Origin: an uncultured Lysobacteraceae bacterium
GTDB lineage: Bacteria > Pseudomonadota > Gammaproteobacteria > Xanthomonadales > Xanthomonadaceae
Length of the DNA stretch: 64,000 bases
NCBI GenBank assembly: GCA_936911875.1
Contig: CAKZGB010000007.1
Coordinates: 62,001 to 126,000 of the forward strand
Direction: 5' to 3'
The number at the start of each line of letters is the position of its first letter. The first letter of the stretch is position 1. Position numbers and translations under genes: made by a program. The notes beneath the pieces were generated by a model. It did no database searches. It saw only the letters and a program-made list of their open reading frames with translations, and was not told the DNA's origin. This document shows positions 42,554-52,418 of this stretch, in pieces.

Positions 42554-43335
42554 CCGTCTTAAGCGTCAACGTCAACAAAATCGCTGTCCTGCGCAATTCC
42601 CGTGGCAGCTTCTTGCCCGACCCGGTCGAGTTTTCCCGCCGCTGTCTCGAGTACGGGGCCCACGGCATCACGGTGCACCCCCGCCCCGACGCCCGCCACA
42701 TCCGGGCCGATGACGTCTATCGTCTGGCTGAGCTCTGTGCTCAGTTCGGCGTCGAGTTCAATATCGAAGGCAACCCCTTCGCCCCACCCCGCCCCGGCTA
42801 CCCCGGTCTGCTGTCCCTGTGCGAACAGACCCGCCCTGCCCAGGTCACGTTTGTTCCCGACGGCGACGGCCAGATCACCTCCGACCATGGCTTTGATTTC
42901 GCGGCAGATACCGACACGTTACGTGCCGTTATCCCCGCGTTCAAAGCTGTAGGCAGCCGAATCAGCTGTTTTGCAGACGCCGAGACGCCTGATTTCTCGC
43001 TGGCGGCCGCCGTGGGAGCCGACCGCATTGAACTGTACACCGGGCCCTATGCAGAAGCCTACGATCGGGTCCAATTCTCGGACAATGACTGCAAGATGGC
43101 CGATGATGCGCAACTTTCGGTCACTTTGGATCACTTTGCAGCGGCCGCCACCCGTGCCCACGCGGCCGGACTAGGCGTCAATGCCGGTCATGACCTGTCG
43201 GCCAATAACCTGGGACTGTTCCTGCGCAACGTGCCGCAGGTGGCTGAGGTCTCGATCGGCCACGCCCTGGTCGCCGAGAGTCTGTACGCCGGGCTCGAGT
43301 CCACTATCGCCTCGTACCTAGCCGCATTGGGCTGA
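42550..43335 (+). CDS. pdxJ: Pyridoxine 5'-phosphate synthase
   Basis: A 261-residue TIM-barrel enzyme that condenses 3-amino-2-oxopropyl phosphate with 1-deoxyxylulose 5-phosphate to pyridoxine 5'-phosphate. VNVNKIAVLRNSRG, GITVHPRPDARHI, and GLGVNAGHDLSANNLGLF are PdxJ hallmarks. It overlaps cls by 4 bases and converges on exbD2; the terminator between them reads mainly leftwards. Confidence 0.96.
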   Translation: MTVLSVNVNKIAVLRNSRGSFLPDPVEFSRRCLEYGAHGITVHPRPDARHIRADDVYRLAELCAQFGVEFNIEGNPFAPPRPGYPGLLSLCEQTRPAQVTFVPDGDGQITSDHGFDFAADTDTLRAVIPAFKAVGSRISCFADAETPDFSLAAAVGADRIELYTGPYAEAYDRVQFSDNDCKMADDAQLSVTLDHFAAAATRAHAAGLGVNAGHDLSANNLGLFLRNVPQVAEVSIGHALVAESLYAGLESTIASYLAALG

Positions 43336-43389
43336 GCCACTACCCGGCTCCCGGCCCCGATAGCGCCAGGCCAAGAAATCTCTACGTAC

Positions 43390-43418
43390 AAAAAAAACGC
43401 CGCCCGGATGGGCGGCGT
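43390..43418 (-). terminator. Intrinsic terminator of the exb-tonB operon
   Basis: On the minus strand a perfect 9-base stem, ACGCCGCCC with GGGCGGCGT around a 4-base loop, runs into eight T residues, after exbD2. On the plus strand the T-run is only three long, so it is a weak terminator for pdxJ. Confidence 0.9.
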
Positions 43419-43471
43419 TTCTCGACAGGTAATGCGGTACTGCAAATAGTGCTGCTAGACCGCGAACACCA

Positions 43472-43891
43472 TCACTGGATCGGTTGAACGAACCCGATCT
43501 TTTCCATGTTGGCGTTCTTGGCAATTGCCAGGATCTTGGCCAGCGTGTCGTATTGGGCGTCAGGGCTGACGTCAATTTCGAGCAGCGGCTGGTTGGTCGG
43601 ATCCTTGGCAATCTCGGCCTTCATCAGATTGCTCAACTGGGTGACAGCCGTAGGGGCGTCATTCCAGAACACCTGACCGGTCGCATCGACGCGCAGCGTA
43701 ATCGGCGGCGGCGGCGTCTTGGTTTCCGGTGGCGGATTGTTGGTCGGTTGCGGCAGGTTGATATCGATCGGGTACGACGTGATCGGTGCCGTCACCATGA
43801 AGATGATCAGCAGGACCAGCATGACGTCGACGAGCGGCGTCACGTTGATTTCCGCCATTTCGCCGCCGCCGGAGTTACTTGCAAAAGCCAT
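43472..43891 (-). CDS. exbD2: ExbD2, TonB-complex subunit
   Basis: A 139-residue inner-membrane protein with one helix that carries the proton-conducting aspartate in EINVTPLVDVMLVLLIIFMV and a periplasmic domain. A proline-rich stretch (PPPETKTPPPP) precedes the periplasmic domain. Two exbD genes in tandem are characteristic of xanthomonads. It is the last gene of the operon. Confidence 0.93.
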   Translation of the reverse strand: MAFASNSGGGEMAEINVTPLVDVMLVLLIIFMVTAPITSYPIDINLPQPTNNPPPETKTPPPPITLRVDATGQVFWNDAPTAVTQLSNLMKAEIAKDPTNQPLLEIDVSPDAQYDTLAKILAIAKNANMEKIGFVQPIQ

Positions 43892-43908
43892 GGTTCAAAA
43901 TGCTCCTA

Positions 43909-44331
43909 TTAGCGGCTACGGTCAGCGATGGCTACGAAGCCCACCTTACGCATACCTTGGGTCTGTGCCAATTGGACGACCTCCTGGATTGCGCGGTACT
44001 TGGTGGTCTTGTCGCCGCGGACGTTGACTTGCGGTTGCGGCGTCTTTTGCGCCTCAGTAGCAAGGAACGTTTCGAGCTGATCACGGGTAGTCGGGGCATC
44101 ATTCAGGAAGATGCCACCGTTGTCTGTCACAGCAATCGTGATCGGAGGCACAGCCATATTGGTGTCTTTCTTATCCAAATTGGCTTCAGGCAACTTGACC
44201 TGGACCTTATGCTGCATGAGCGGCGTGGTGATCATGAAGATGATCAGCAGTACCAACATCACGTCGACCAGCGGCGTGACGTTGATGTCGGCCATTGCGC
44301 CGCCGCTATCTCCACCTGAACTCATTGCCAT
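43909..44331 (-). CDS. exbD1: ExbD1, TonB-complex subunit
   Basis: A 140-residue paralogue of exbD2 with the same aspartate-bearing helix, DINVTPLVDVMLVLLIIFMI. The two differ in their periplasmic parts, so they are not a recent duplicate. 17 bases separate it from exbD2. It helps turn the proton gradient into TonB motion. Confidence 0.93.
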   Translation of the reverse strand: MAMSSGGDSGGAMADINVTPLVDVMLVLLIIFMITTPLMQHKVQVKLPEANLDKKDTNMAVPPITIAVTDNGGIFLNDAPTTRDQLETFLATEAQKTPQPQVNVRGDKTTKYRAIQEVVQLAQTQGMRKVGFVAIADRSR

Positions 44332-44442
44332 GTTGTGTTGCTCCGAAATCGTTTACTGACGTATTGGTTGCTTTGGCTCCGAAGGCAGGGCCCCACCACC
44401 AGGAAGGGCCCGCCGGGAGCGGCTGCAGGACTTGCTTAGGGC

Positions 44443-45183
44443 TTAGCGGACGCGAGCGCCGGTAGCAAAGAAGTCGTGCAGGTCGTGCGCGAAGGTGTCG
44501 AACTTGGCGTTCGTGACCTTGTTACGACGGTTGAAGAAGTTGTAGGCCAGAACGGCCGGGATGGCGACGAACAGACCGATAGCGGTCATGATCAGCGCTT
44601 CACCCACCGGACCTGCAACGGCTTCAATACCGGCGTTACCCGAGGTACCGATGCGGATCAGGGCGTGGTAAATACCCCACACCGTACCCAGCAGACCCAC
44701 GAACGGAGCGGTAGCACCGGTGGTTGCCAGAACGGTCATGCCGTTTTCGAGCTTGGAGGATTCACGGGTGACAGCTTGACGCAGAGCGCGGTCAACAAAT
44801 TCCGAACGCGACAGCGTACCGGCCAATGCGCTACCGCCTTCACCGGTGGTGGTGTGGTGCGAAGCAGCTTGGGCCGCATCAAGAGCAATCTTGGAGAACG
44901 GTTCCGAAGCCGGCTGTTCTTCCATGTAACGCATTGCGTCTTGAATGTTAGGGGTTTCCCAGAAGGTGTTGACGACCTTGTCCGAAACCGACGACAGACG
45001 CATGTTGCGCATGAAGTTCATGGCGATCGAGTAGATCGACAGGATGGACATGATTGCCAGGGTGATGAAGACGATCCAACCTACGGTGTCAAAGTTTTGC
45101 AGCAAGTGGGAAAAACCCATTTGTTGAAAAGCTTCGGCATTGTTGGTGCCTCCGGTTGCAGCGGCGGTGGTTTCCTGCAGCAT
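44443..45183 (-). CDS. exbB: ExbB, MotA/TolQ/ExbB proton channel
   Basis: A 246-residue inner-membrane protein with three helices; the channel signature LATTGATAPFVGLLGTVWGIYHALIRI lies near residue 155 and VAGPVGEALIMTAIGLFVAIPAVLAYNFF near 190. The N-terminal MLQETTAAATGG is a short periplasmic extension. A gap of 111 bases to exbD1 holds no clear hairpin besides GC-rich sequence (GGGCCC repeats). Confidence 0.94.
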   Translation of the reverse strand: MLQETTAAATGGTNNAEAFQQMGFSHLLQNFDTVGWIVFITLAIMSILSIYSIAMNFMRNMRLSSVSDKVVNTFWETPNIQDAMRYMEEQPASEPFSKIALDAAQAASHHTTTGEGGSALAGTLSRSEFVDRALRQAVTRESSKLENGMTVLATTGATAPFVGLLGTVWGIYHALIRIGTSGNAGIEAVAGPVGEALIMTAIGLFVAIPAVLAYNFFNRRNKVTNAKFDTFAHDLHDFFATGARVR

Positions 45184-45251
45184 AACGCTTACCTTTTAAA
45201 TGTCGTTGAAAATGAAAAACTGGGGTGTTGCTGATTAAGGGGTGTTGCCGT

Positions 45252-45267
45252 GGCGGGCGAACCCGCC
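45252..45267 (-). promoter_or_regulatory. UUCG-loop hairpin between tonB and exbB
   Basis: In the sense strand of the operon, GGCGGG-TTCG-CCCGCC forms a perfect 6-base stem closed by a UUCG loop, 21 bases after the tonB stop. It has no U-run. It could stabilise mRNA ends or slow read-through and so set the subunit ratio. Confidence 0.55.
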
Positions 45268-45288
45268 TATCCGGCTCCGAAGTCCGAT

Positions 45289-46008
45289 TTACTCCGGAGC
45301 GAATTCATAGTCGACGGAGACCGTCGCACCGACGCGCTGACCCTCACTGTTGACGCCGGCGTTGTACTTGGAACGCTTGGCGGCATCGAGTGCGGCGCGG
45401 TCGAGGTTACGGTTGCCCGAAGACTTGCCGACGCGGGCGCTGACCACGTTACCGTTGGCATCGATCGTCACCAGAATGGTGACCGTGCCGCCGATACCGG
45501 AGTTCAATTCCGCACGCGGATATTCCGGTTGGTTCAGGCCGTACGAAGACGGGTCAATACCTGCCTGACGCGGCTTTTCAGCCGGACGCGGCGGGGTTGC
45601 CGGCGGACGTGGCGGTTGCGGAGCGACCGGAGCAGACGGCGGTGCCGGCGGCGGGGCCGGAGTCGACATCGGCGACGGATCGTCAAACACGACCGGCGGC
45701 TGCGGAGGCGGCGGCGTCGGTTGCGGCTTAGGAGTGATCTTGGGCTGCTCTTTGAGCTTGATAACTTCCTTGATCGGTTCCGGCGGCGGCGGTGGCGGCG
45801 GCGGCGGTGGTGGCTTGATGATGTTCACTACGGTGACATCTTCGTCAGCCTGGGCCACCGGCGGCGGCGCCATGGGCGCGAGCATGAACAACAGGGCGGC
45901 AGCGTGCACAGCGATCGCGGCGGTAATACCGGCGACGCGCGGCCAACTGACGGCGTTATCGTCCTTCTCGTCCAGGCGTTTGTAGTTACGGATTTCAAGC
46001 TCTTGCAT
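45289..46008 (-). CDS. tonB: TonB energy transducer
   Basis: A 239-residue protein with an N-terminal helix (ITAAIAVHAAALLFMLAP, with the conserved histidine), a proline-rich periplasmic spacer (residues about 67-145, including a run of eleven prolines) and a C-terminal domain with PEYPRAELNSGIGGTVTILVTID and the tail SVDYEFAPE. It drives TonB-dependent receptors for siderophores and sugars. 105 bases separate it from exbB, with a hairpin between. Confidence 0.93.
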   Translation of the reverse strand: MQELEIRNYKRLDEKDDNAVSWPRVAGITAAIAVHAAALLFMLAPMAPPPVAQADEDVTVVNIIKPPPPPPPPPPPEPIKEVIKLKEQPKITPKPQPTPPPPQPPVVFDDPSPMSTPAPPPAPPSAPVAPQPPRPPATPPRPAEKPRQAGIDPSSYGLNQPEYPRAELNSGIGGTVTILVTIDANGNVVSARVGKSSGNRNLDRAALDAAKRSKYNAGVNSEGQRVGATVSVDYEFAPE

Positions 46009-46076
46009 AAGGCGCCGTGGGTCTATGGTCTATGCCCGCACTTTGGAAAAAAAATACGGACTGTCAGGGGAATAAA

Positions 46077-46104
46077 CCCGCTGGCCACCTGAATGACCAG
46101 CGGG
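46077..46104 (-). terminator. Stem-loop between the TPR gene and tonB, weak terminator
   Basis: CCCGCTGG and CCAGCGGG flank a 12-base loop. On the minus strand the stem is followed by TTTATT, a weak U-run. It may end part of the TPR transcripts or act as an attenuator for tonB. The rest of 46009-46177 is AT-rich with no gene. Confidence 0.6.
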
Positions 46105-46177
46105 AACCTTCAATATATACCGCAAAAAATAGTGACTTCCAATACTTGAAGTTATTTTTTTTTCTGGTATTTGGACA

Positions 46178-47398
46178 TTACTTCTTTTTGATGATGACGG
46201 TCTTGCCGCCTTTATCCGGCAATGCTTTGATTTCTTTCAGCGTCTTCATGTCCGCATCGCTCAGACCGCCCTTGGCTTCTGCCTTCGCAGCAGCAGCCTT
46301 TGCGTCGACGTTACGGCCCTGATTCCAGTACAGGCGAGCCAGGTTGAGATACGTAGTGCCCTTGGTCGACAGCGGACCGGCCTTCTCAAAGTTTTCGATG
46401 GCCTTGCCCTCCTGACCCAGGAAGTAATACGACTGTGCCAAAGCAGCGTAGACGTTGTAATCCGCGGTCAGAATTTTTTTGTTCAAGCCTTCGTTGATGA
46501 TGTCGATGACTTGCTGTTCCGCGCCTTCAACCGGAGCCATGGCGAGAAACAGATTGCGGTAGTCGGCATCCGTCGTCAGCAGGTTGGCGGCACGCATACG
46601 GTTCATGACCGCCAGCGCTTCGGCATCTTGCTTGTTCTGCTGGAGCAGGGCGATGTAGTTGGTTTGAGCCACCTTGTTGGTCGGATTCGCGTCGGCCAGT
46701 TTCTTGGCTTCTGCCAATGCACCACCGAGGTTGCCGGACTTGCTCATCGCCAGCATGTACAGCTGTTTCCAGTTTTCGTTCGGCGTGGTGGTCGAGTCGA
46801 TTGCGGCTTTGACTTGCGTCGCGGCTTCGGAGTACTGACCTTGTTCGTACAGGCTGGCGCCCAGGATGTACAACGCGTTCGGATCCTTGCTGTTGGTCTC
46901 GGTCAGGAACTTGCGCGCAGTGGCGGCAGCGCCGGCGTGATCGTTCGCGTTCGACTGTGCAACCGCCAGGTTGAACATCGCTGCGTAGTGGTTGTCATTG
47001 CTCAGCGCGTTGCTCGACAGTGCGGTCTGGTAGTACGAGATGGCCTTCGCAAAGTTTTTGGCGTTGGTCGCGACCACACCGGCGATTTGCGCCGCATAAG
47101 CCTTGTCGAAGGCATTGGACTTGGGATCATTCAGCACGCTATCGGTCAGCGACATGACCTCGGCGCTCTTGGTCGGATCGGCGTAGATCTTGATGATCTC
47201 GTTGATCTTCTTGGCGTTGCCTTGCGTTACCGCCATGGACTTGGCTGCAGGCTCAGCGCGCGTGGCCGCCGGATAGAGCTTGGTCGCAGCGGCTTCGGGC
47301 TTGGCAGCAAAGGCCGGCGCAGCGGGCAGGGCGGTGCCGCCAATAGCAGCAGCAATAGCCAGGGCGAGCAGGGCGCCGGTGGACTTGTTGAGGTTCAT
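46178..47398 (-). CDS. Secreted TPR-repeat protein linked to tonB
   Basis: A 406-residue protein with a signal peptide (about residues 1-31, ending APAFAA) and helical repeats that fit at least five TPR motifs (for example DHAGAAATARKFLTETNSKDPNALYILGASLYEQGQYSEA). It would be periplasmic. In vibrios a TPR protein acts with a TonB2 system; this gene's place upstream of tonB suggests a similar role, but that is only inference. The stop codon is followed by a hairpin and 170 bases to tonB. GGAG precedes the ATG. Confidence 0.8.
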   Translation of the reverse strand: MNLNKSTGALLALAIAAAIGGTALPAAPAFAAKPEAAATKLYPAATRAEPAAKSMAVTQGNAKKINEIIKIYADPTKSAEVMSLTDSVLNDPKSNAFDKAYAAQIAGVVATNAKNFAKAISYYQTALSSNALSNDNHYAAMFNLAVAQSNANDHAGAAATARKFLTETNSKDPNALYILGASLYEQGQYSEAATQVKAAIDSTTTPNENWKQLYMLAMSKSGNLGGALAEAKKLADANPTNKVAQTNYIALLQQNKQDAEALAVMNRMRAANLLTTDADYRNLFLAMAPVEGAEQQVIDIINEGLNKKILTADYNVYAALAQSYYFLGQEGKAIENFEKAGPLSTKGTTYLNLARLYWNQGRNVDAKAAAAKAEAKGGLSDADMKTLKEIKALPDKGGKTVIIKKK

Positions 47399-47447
47399 GG
47401 GGGTTAACTCCGAAATTCAGTACAGTCAGATGCCCTACACGCTACGG

Positions 47448-47478
47448 CAAAAAGCGCCCGCATGGCAATACGGGCGCT
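47448..47478 (-). terminator. Intrinsic terminator of the M48 peptidase gene
   Basis: AGCGCCCG and CGGGCGCT form a perfect 8-base stem with a 10-base loop; on the minus strand it runs into five T residues. It lies 30 bases after the M48 peptidase stop. Confidence 0.88.
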
Positions 47479-47508
47479 AAATGAGCCTTACGATGACAGA
47501 GCCAGTGA

Positions 47509-48318
47509 TTAGCCGCAACGCGGGCGAATGCCGGCCTTCTGAGCCGCCTGATAGGTGGGCACCAGGCCATCAGCGCGCGAACGCAGCTCGGTGATGCGGT
47601 TGGCGGGATCCGGGTGAGTGGACATCCACTCCGGTCCACGGCTCGAACCTTGCGACGAGATCATGTTCTGCCACAGGTTCACGGCCTGGCGCGGATCAAA
47701 CCCGGCCTTGGCCATCAACTGCTGACCGACGACGTCGGCCTCGGTTTCCTGTGTACGGCTATTCGGCAGTACGAAGAGACCTTGGGCACCCGCACCCCCC
47801 AGGACCTGAGCGATCTGGCCGGCGCCTTCGCCATAGCGCGAGCCCACCACGGCACCCAGCACGTTCACAAGCTGCTGAGAGGCCATCTGACGGCTCACAC
47901 GCTCGTTGTGGTGACGGGCGACCACGTGACCGATCTCATGGGCCACCACGGCCGCCAGCTGGTCCTGATTGGTCGCCACCTTGAAGATGCCGGTGTACAC
48001 GCCGACCTTACCGCCGGGCAGGGCAAAGGCGTTGGCCTGATTGTCCTGGAACAGAGCGGTTTCCCAACCGGTGTTACGGTATTCGGCCGGCAGCTGATTG
48101 ACGATGCTGTTCACCACGCATTGCACGTAACGGGTTTGGGTCGCGTTGGTCGATTGCGGCAGCTTGGCCTTATATTCGGCGAAGGCTTGCGCACCCAGCT
48201 GATTGAGCTCCGCATCGGACACAGCGGCGTACTGGTTACGGCCGGTCGGCGAGGTGGTGGTGGCACAGCCGGCCAGCGCAGTGGCCAGCGCGGCGCCGAG
48301 AATGGCGGTCTTGATCAT
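47509..48318 (-). CDS. M48-family metallopeptidase lipoprotein (LoiP-like)
   Basis: A 269-residue lipoprotein; the lipobox LAGC puts the lipidated cysteine at about residue 17. The zinc motif is HEIGH in LAAVVAHEIGHVVARHHNERVS (about residue 133) with the third ligand in SRTQETEADVVG. Such proteins work in outer-membrane protein quality control (BepA/LoiP). I use the ATG at 48318 because it gives a proper signal peptide; the frame is open to 48366. The last residues hold a cysteine (RPRCG). Confidence 0.9.
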   Translation of the reverse strand: MIKTAILGAALATALAGCATTTSPTGRNQYAAVSDAELNQLGAQAFAEYKAKLPQSTNATQTRYVQCVVNSIVNQLPAEYRNTGWETALFQDNQANAFALPGGKVGVYTGIFKVATNQDQLAAVVAHEIGHVVARHHNERVSRQMASQQLVNVLGAVVGSRYGEGAGQIAQVLGGAGAQGLFVLPNSRTQETEADVVGQQLMAKAGFDPRQAVNLWQNMISSQGSSRGPEWMSTHPDPANRITELRSRADGLVPTYQAAQKAGIRPRCG

Positions 48319-48388
48319 CTCCAAAGTCCCTGATGGTGGTGGATGACCATAGTGTCCGATGCCCAACCTTAACGGGATGTGCAGAAGC

Positions 48389-48573
48389 TGGAAAATGGAA
48401 AATGGGAGTTGGTAAATGGAAAATGGGATTTAGTAACTGGTAAAAGCAACAGCAAAATCAACAGCAACAGCAACAGCAACAGCGGTGGCCGCTCTTGCTC
48501 TTACCAGTTTCCAACTCCCAGTTTCGATTTACCGGTGCTAGCACCAGTTACCAACTCCCAGTTTCCATTTACG
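48389..48573. repeat. Inverted-repeat element, copy 3 of 3, with hexamer array
   Basis: The left arm (48389-48441) has two units of about 21 bases reading like AATGGAAAATGGGA. A hexamer array of AACAGC units lies at about 48446-48482. The right arm (about 48500-48572) has two copies of CCAACTCCCAGTTTC at 48511 and 48551 (40-base period) separated by the perfect palindrome GGTGCTAGCACC (48533-48544). The element ends 2 bases before the gyrB stop codon and fills most of the gap to the M48 gene. Confidence 0.8.
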
Positions 48574-48574
48574 A

Positions 48575-51016
<2,442 letters not shown>

Positions 51017-51067
51017 GCGAATGGAATCCTGTAGTTGGCGGCTAGGGGGCCGCCGAATGAACAGGTT

Positions 51068-51095
51068 ATTTTAGCATATTTCCGAGTTTTCCACA
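51068..51095 (-). promoter_or_regulatory. gyrB promoter: extended -10 element with a DnaA box over the -35 region
   Basis: On the minus strand TGCTAAAAT (51068-51076) is an extended -10 element. TTTTCCACA, read on the plus strand at 51087-51095, matches the DnaA-box consensus and would overlap the -35 region. This suggests DnaA control of gyrB, an inference. No good -35 hexamer is present at 17 bases. Confidence 0.55.
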
Positions 51096-51099
51096 GGAG

Positions 51100-51141
51100 T
51101 CAAAAACGCGGAAACCTCTGGAAATCCAGAGAAAATTCCGC
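51100..51141 (-). terminator. Intrinsic terminator of recF
   Basis: A nested stem: GCGGAA/TTCCGC outside and a perfect CTCTGGA-AA-TCCAGAG inside (51116-51131). On the minus strand it is followed by GTTTTTG (51102-51106). It starts 3 bases after the recF stop codon. Confidence 0.8.
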
Positions 51142-51144
51142 AAT

Positions 51145-52251
51145 TTAGTCGGCGGAATCCGGGGTCCTGATCTGACCATGTTCCACGTGAAACATCCGCG
51201 TATCAGCGTCGCTCGTTCCGGCCAGAGTGGCAGGCACCGCCGTGCCCGTGATGAAGGTCTGGGCGCCGCTGCGCTCCAGCCACGCCAGAACCTTGGCCTG
51301 GTGGTCCGCATCCAGCTCCGAGGCCAGGTCGTCGAGGGCAATGATCGGCCAGTGGCCCAGACGCCGGGCCAGATGCTGCGCCTGTCCCAGCAGGCAAGCC
51401 AAGGCCAACAGCTTGGCCTGACCGCGCGACAGGTGCTCCCTGCCCGCAAATCCCACCAGCTCCGCGTTCCAGTCGGCCCGATGTGGCCCCACCGACGTAT
51501 ATCCGGCCAGTCGGTCACGCTCACGGGCATTGAGCAGGGCATCCGCCAGCGGCATCAGATCCGCTCGCCAACCCGGCAGGTAGCTAAGGCCCTGAAACTG
51601 CAGGCTGGGCGCCAATTCCGACGCCACCTGTGTAATCTCAGGCTCCAATTCGGCCAGATACGCCACCCGTGCGTCTGTAACGCGCTCTCCGGCCGCTACG
51701 AGCTCCTGATCCCATCCCAGCAGCTGGTTGACTGGGGCGTGCTGCTTGAGCAGGGCATTGCGTTGCTTGAGCGCCCGGTTGTAACGACGCCAGGTCGACG
51801 TAAAGGATTGTTCCACGTGAAACAATCCCCAATCCAGAAACCGACGCCGATGTTCGGCCGCACCCATCACCAGCTGGTGCGAACCCGGCTCAAAGGTCAC
51901 CACCGCCACCGCAGCGCACAGATCGCCCAGCGCCGCGACATCCTCGCCATCCAGTCGCGCGGTCCATTCCCTTCCACCATGGCGAAGGCCAGCCCGACGC
52001 CGACGCTCACCCGCCAGGCTAGGCTCCTGCCACTCGGCCACCACCTCGAGATCGGCCGCGCCGGCCTGGATCAGGCCATCGCCCGGCCTTCCACGAAAGC
52101 TGCGACCGTAGGCCAGCAGGTGCAGGGCCTCCAGCACGCTAGTCTTACCGGCCCCGTTGTCGCCCACCAGCAGATTGCGGCCGCGAGCAGGCGCGAGCTG
52201 CACCGATTCAAAGCGGCGCAGGCGGCGGATGGTGAGGGACGTCAGATACAC
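51145..52251 (-). CDS. recF: DNA replication/repair protein RecF
   Basis: A 368-residue SMC-like ATPase that helps load RecA at gaps. The Walker A is LLVGDNGAGKTSVLEAL near residue 30; SVGPHRADWNAEL and LSRGQAKLLALACLL are the signature and LDDLASELDA the Walker B. Two parS sites lie within this gene and encode FHVE residues of the protein, at WGLFHVEQSF and RMFHVEHGQI. A 167-base gap with a third parS separates it from dnaN. Confidence 0.96.
   Translation of the reverse strand: MYLTSLTIRRLRRFESVQLAPARGRNLLVGDNGAGKTSVLEALHLLAYGRSFRGRPGDGLIQAGAADLEVVAEWQEPSLAGERRRRAGLRHGGREWTARLDGEDVAALGDLCAAVAVVTFEPGSHQLVMGAAEHRRRFLDWGLFHVEQSFTSTWRRYNRALKQRNALLKQHAPVNQLLGWDQELVAAGERVTDARVAYLAELEPEITQVASELAPSLQFQGLSYLPGWRADLMPLADALLNARERDRLAGYTSVGPHRADWNAELVGFAGREHLSRGQAKLLALACLLGQAQHLARRLGHWPIIALDDLASELDADHQAKVLAWLERSGAQTFITGTAVPATLAGTSDADTRMFHVEHGQIRTPDSAD
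51179..51194. other. parS site inside recF (C-terminal codons)
   Basis: TGTTCCACGTGAAACA matches the ParB-binding consensus TGTTYCACGTGRAACA at all 16 positions. It encodes MFHVEH of the RecF C-terminus on the other strand. Confidence 0.9.
51809..51824. other. parS site inside recF (middle)
   Basis: TGTTCCACGTGAAACA, identical to the site at 51179, encodes LFHVEQ of RecF on the other strand. Confidence 0.9.
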
Positions 52252-52346
52252 GGGGGCTTACGGGCGATAAACGGTTTGGGTAGGGGATGCAATGATTCTA
52301 CGGGCTTAGGCATGACCGGAGCCCGCAACATCAGGCTTGACACTAA

Positions 52347-52362
52347 TGTTTCACGTGAAACA
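52347..52362. other. parS site in the dnaN-recF gap
   Basis: TGTTTCACGTGAAACA is a perfect 16-base palindrome and the textbook parS sequence. It lies just downstream of the dnaN terminator and 95 bases before recF. Confidence 0.95.
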
Positions 52363-52366
52363 TAAG

Positions 52367-52388
52367 CAAAACGCCCACTGAGTGGGCG
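52367..52388 (-). terminator. Intrinsic terminator of dnaN
   Basis: CGCCCAC-TGA-GTGGGCG is a perfect 7-base stem; on the minus strand it is followed by four T residues (52368-52371). It lies 30 bases after the dnaN stop. Confidence 0.75.
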
Positions 52389-52418
52389 CTTTGCGGTGAA
52401 ACCGGAGGAAACAGACCG

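Noticed and set aside
48446..48482. Hexamer array as a CRISPR-like array
   Set aside because: Units are 6 bases with no spacers and no cas genes nearby.
52337..52365. A plus-strand promoter (TTGACA) running over parS in the dnaN-recF gap
   Set aside because: The -10 position (AACATA) is poor and no plus-strand gene follows.
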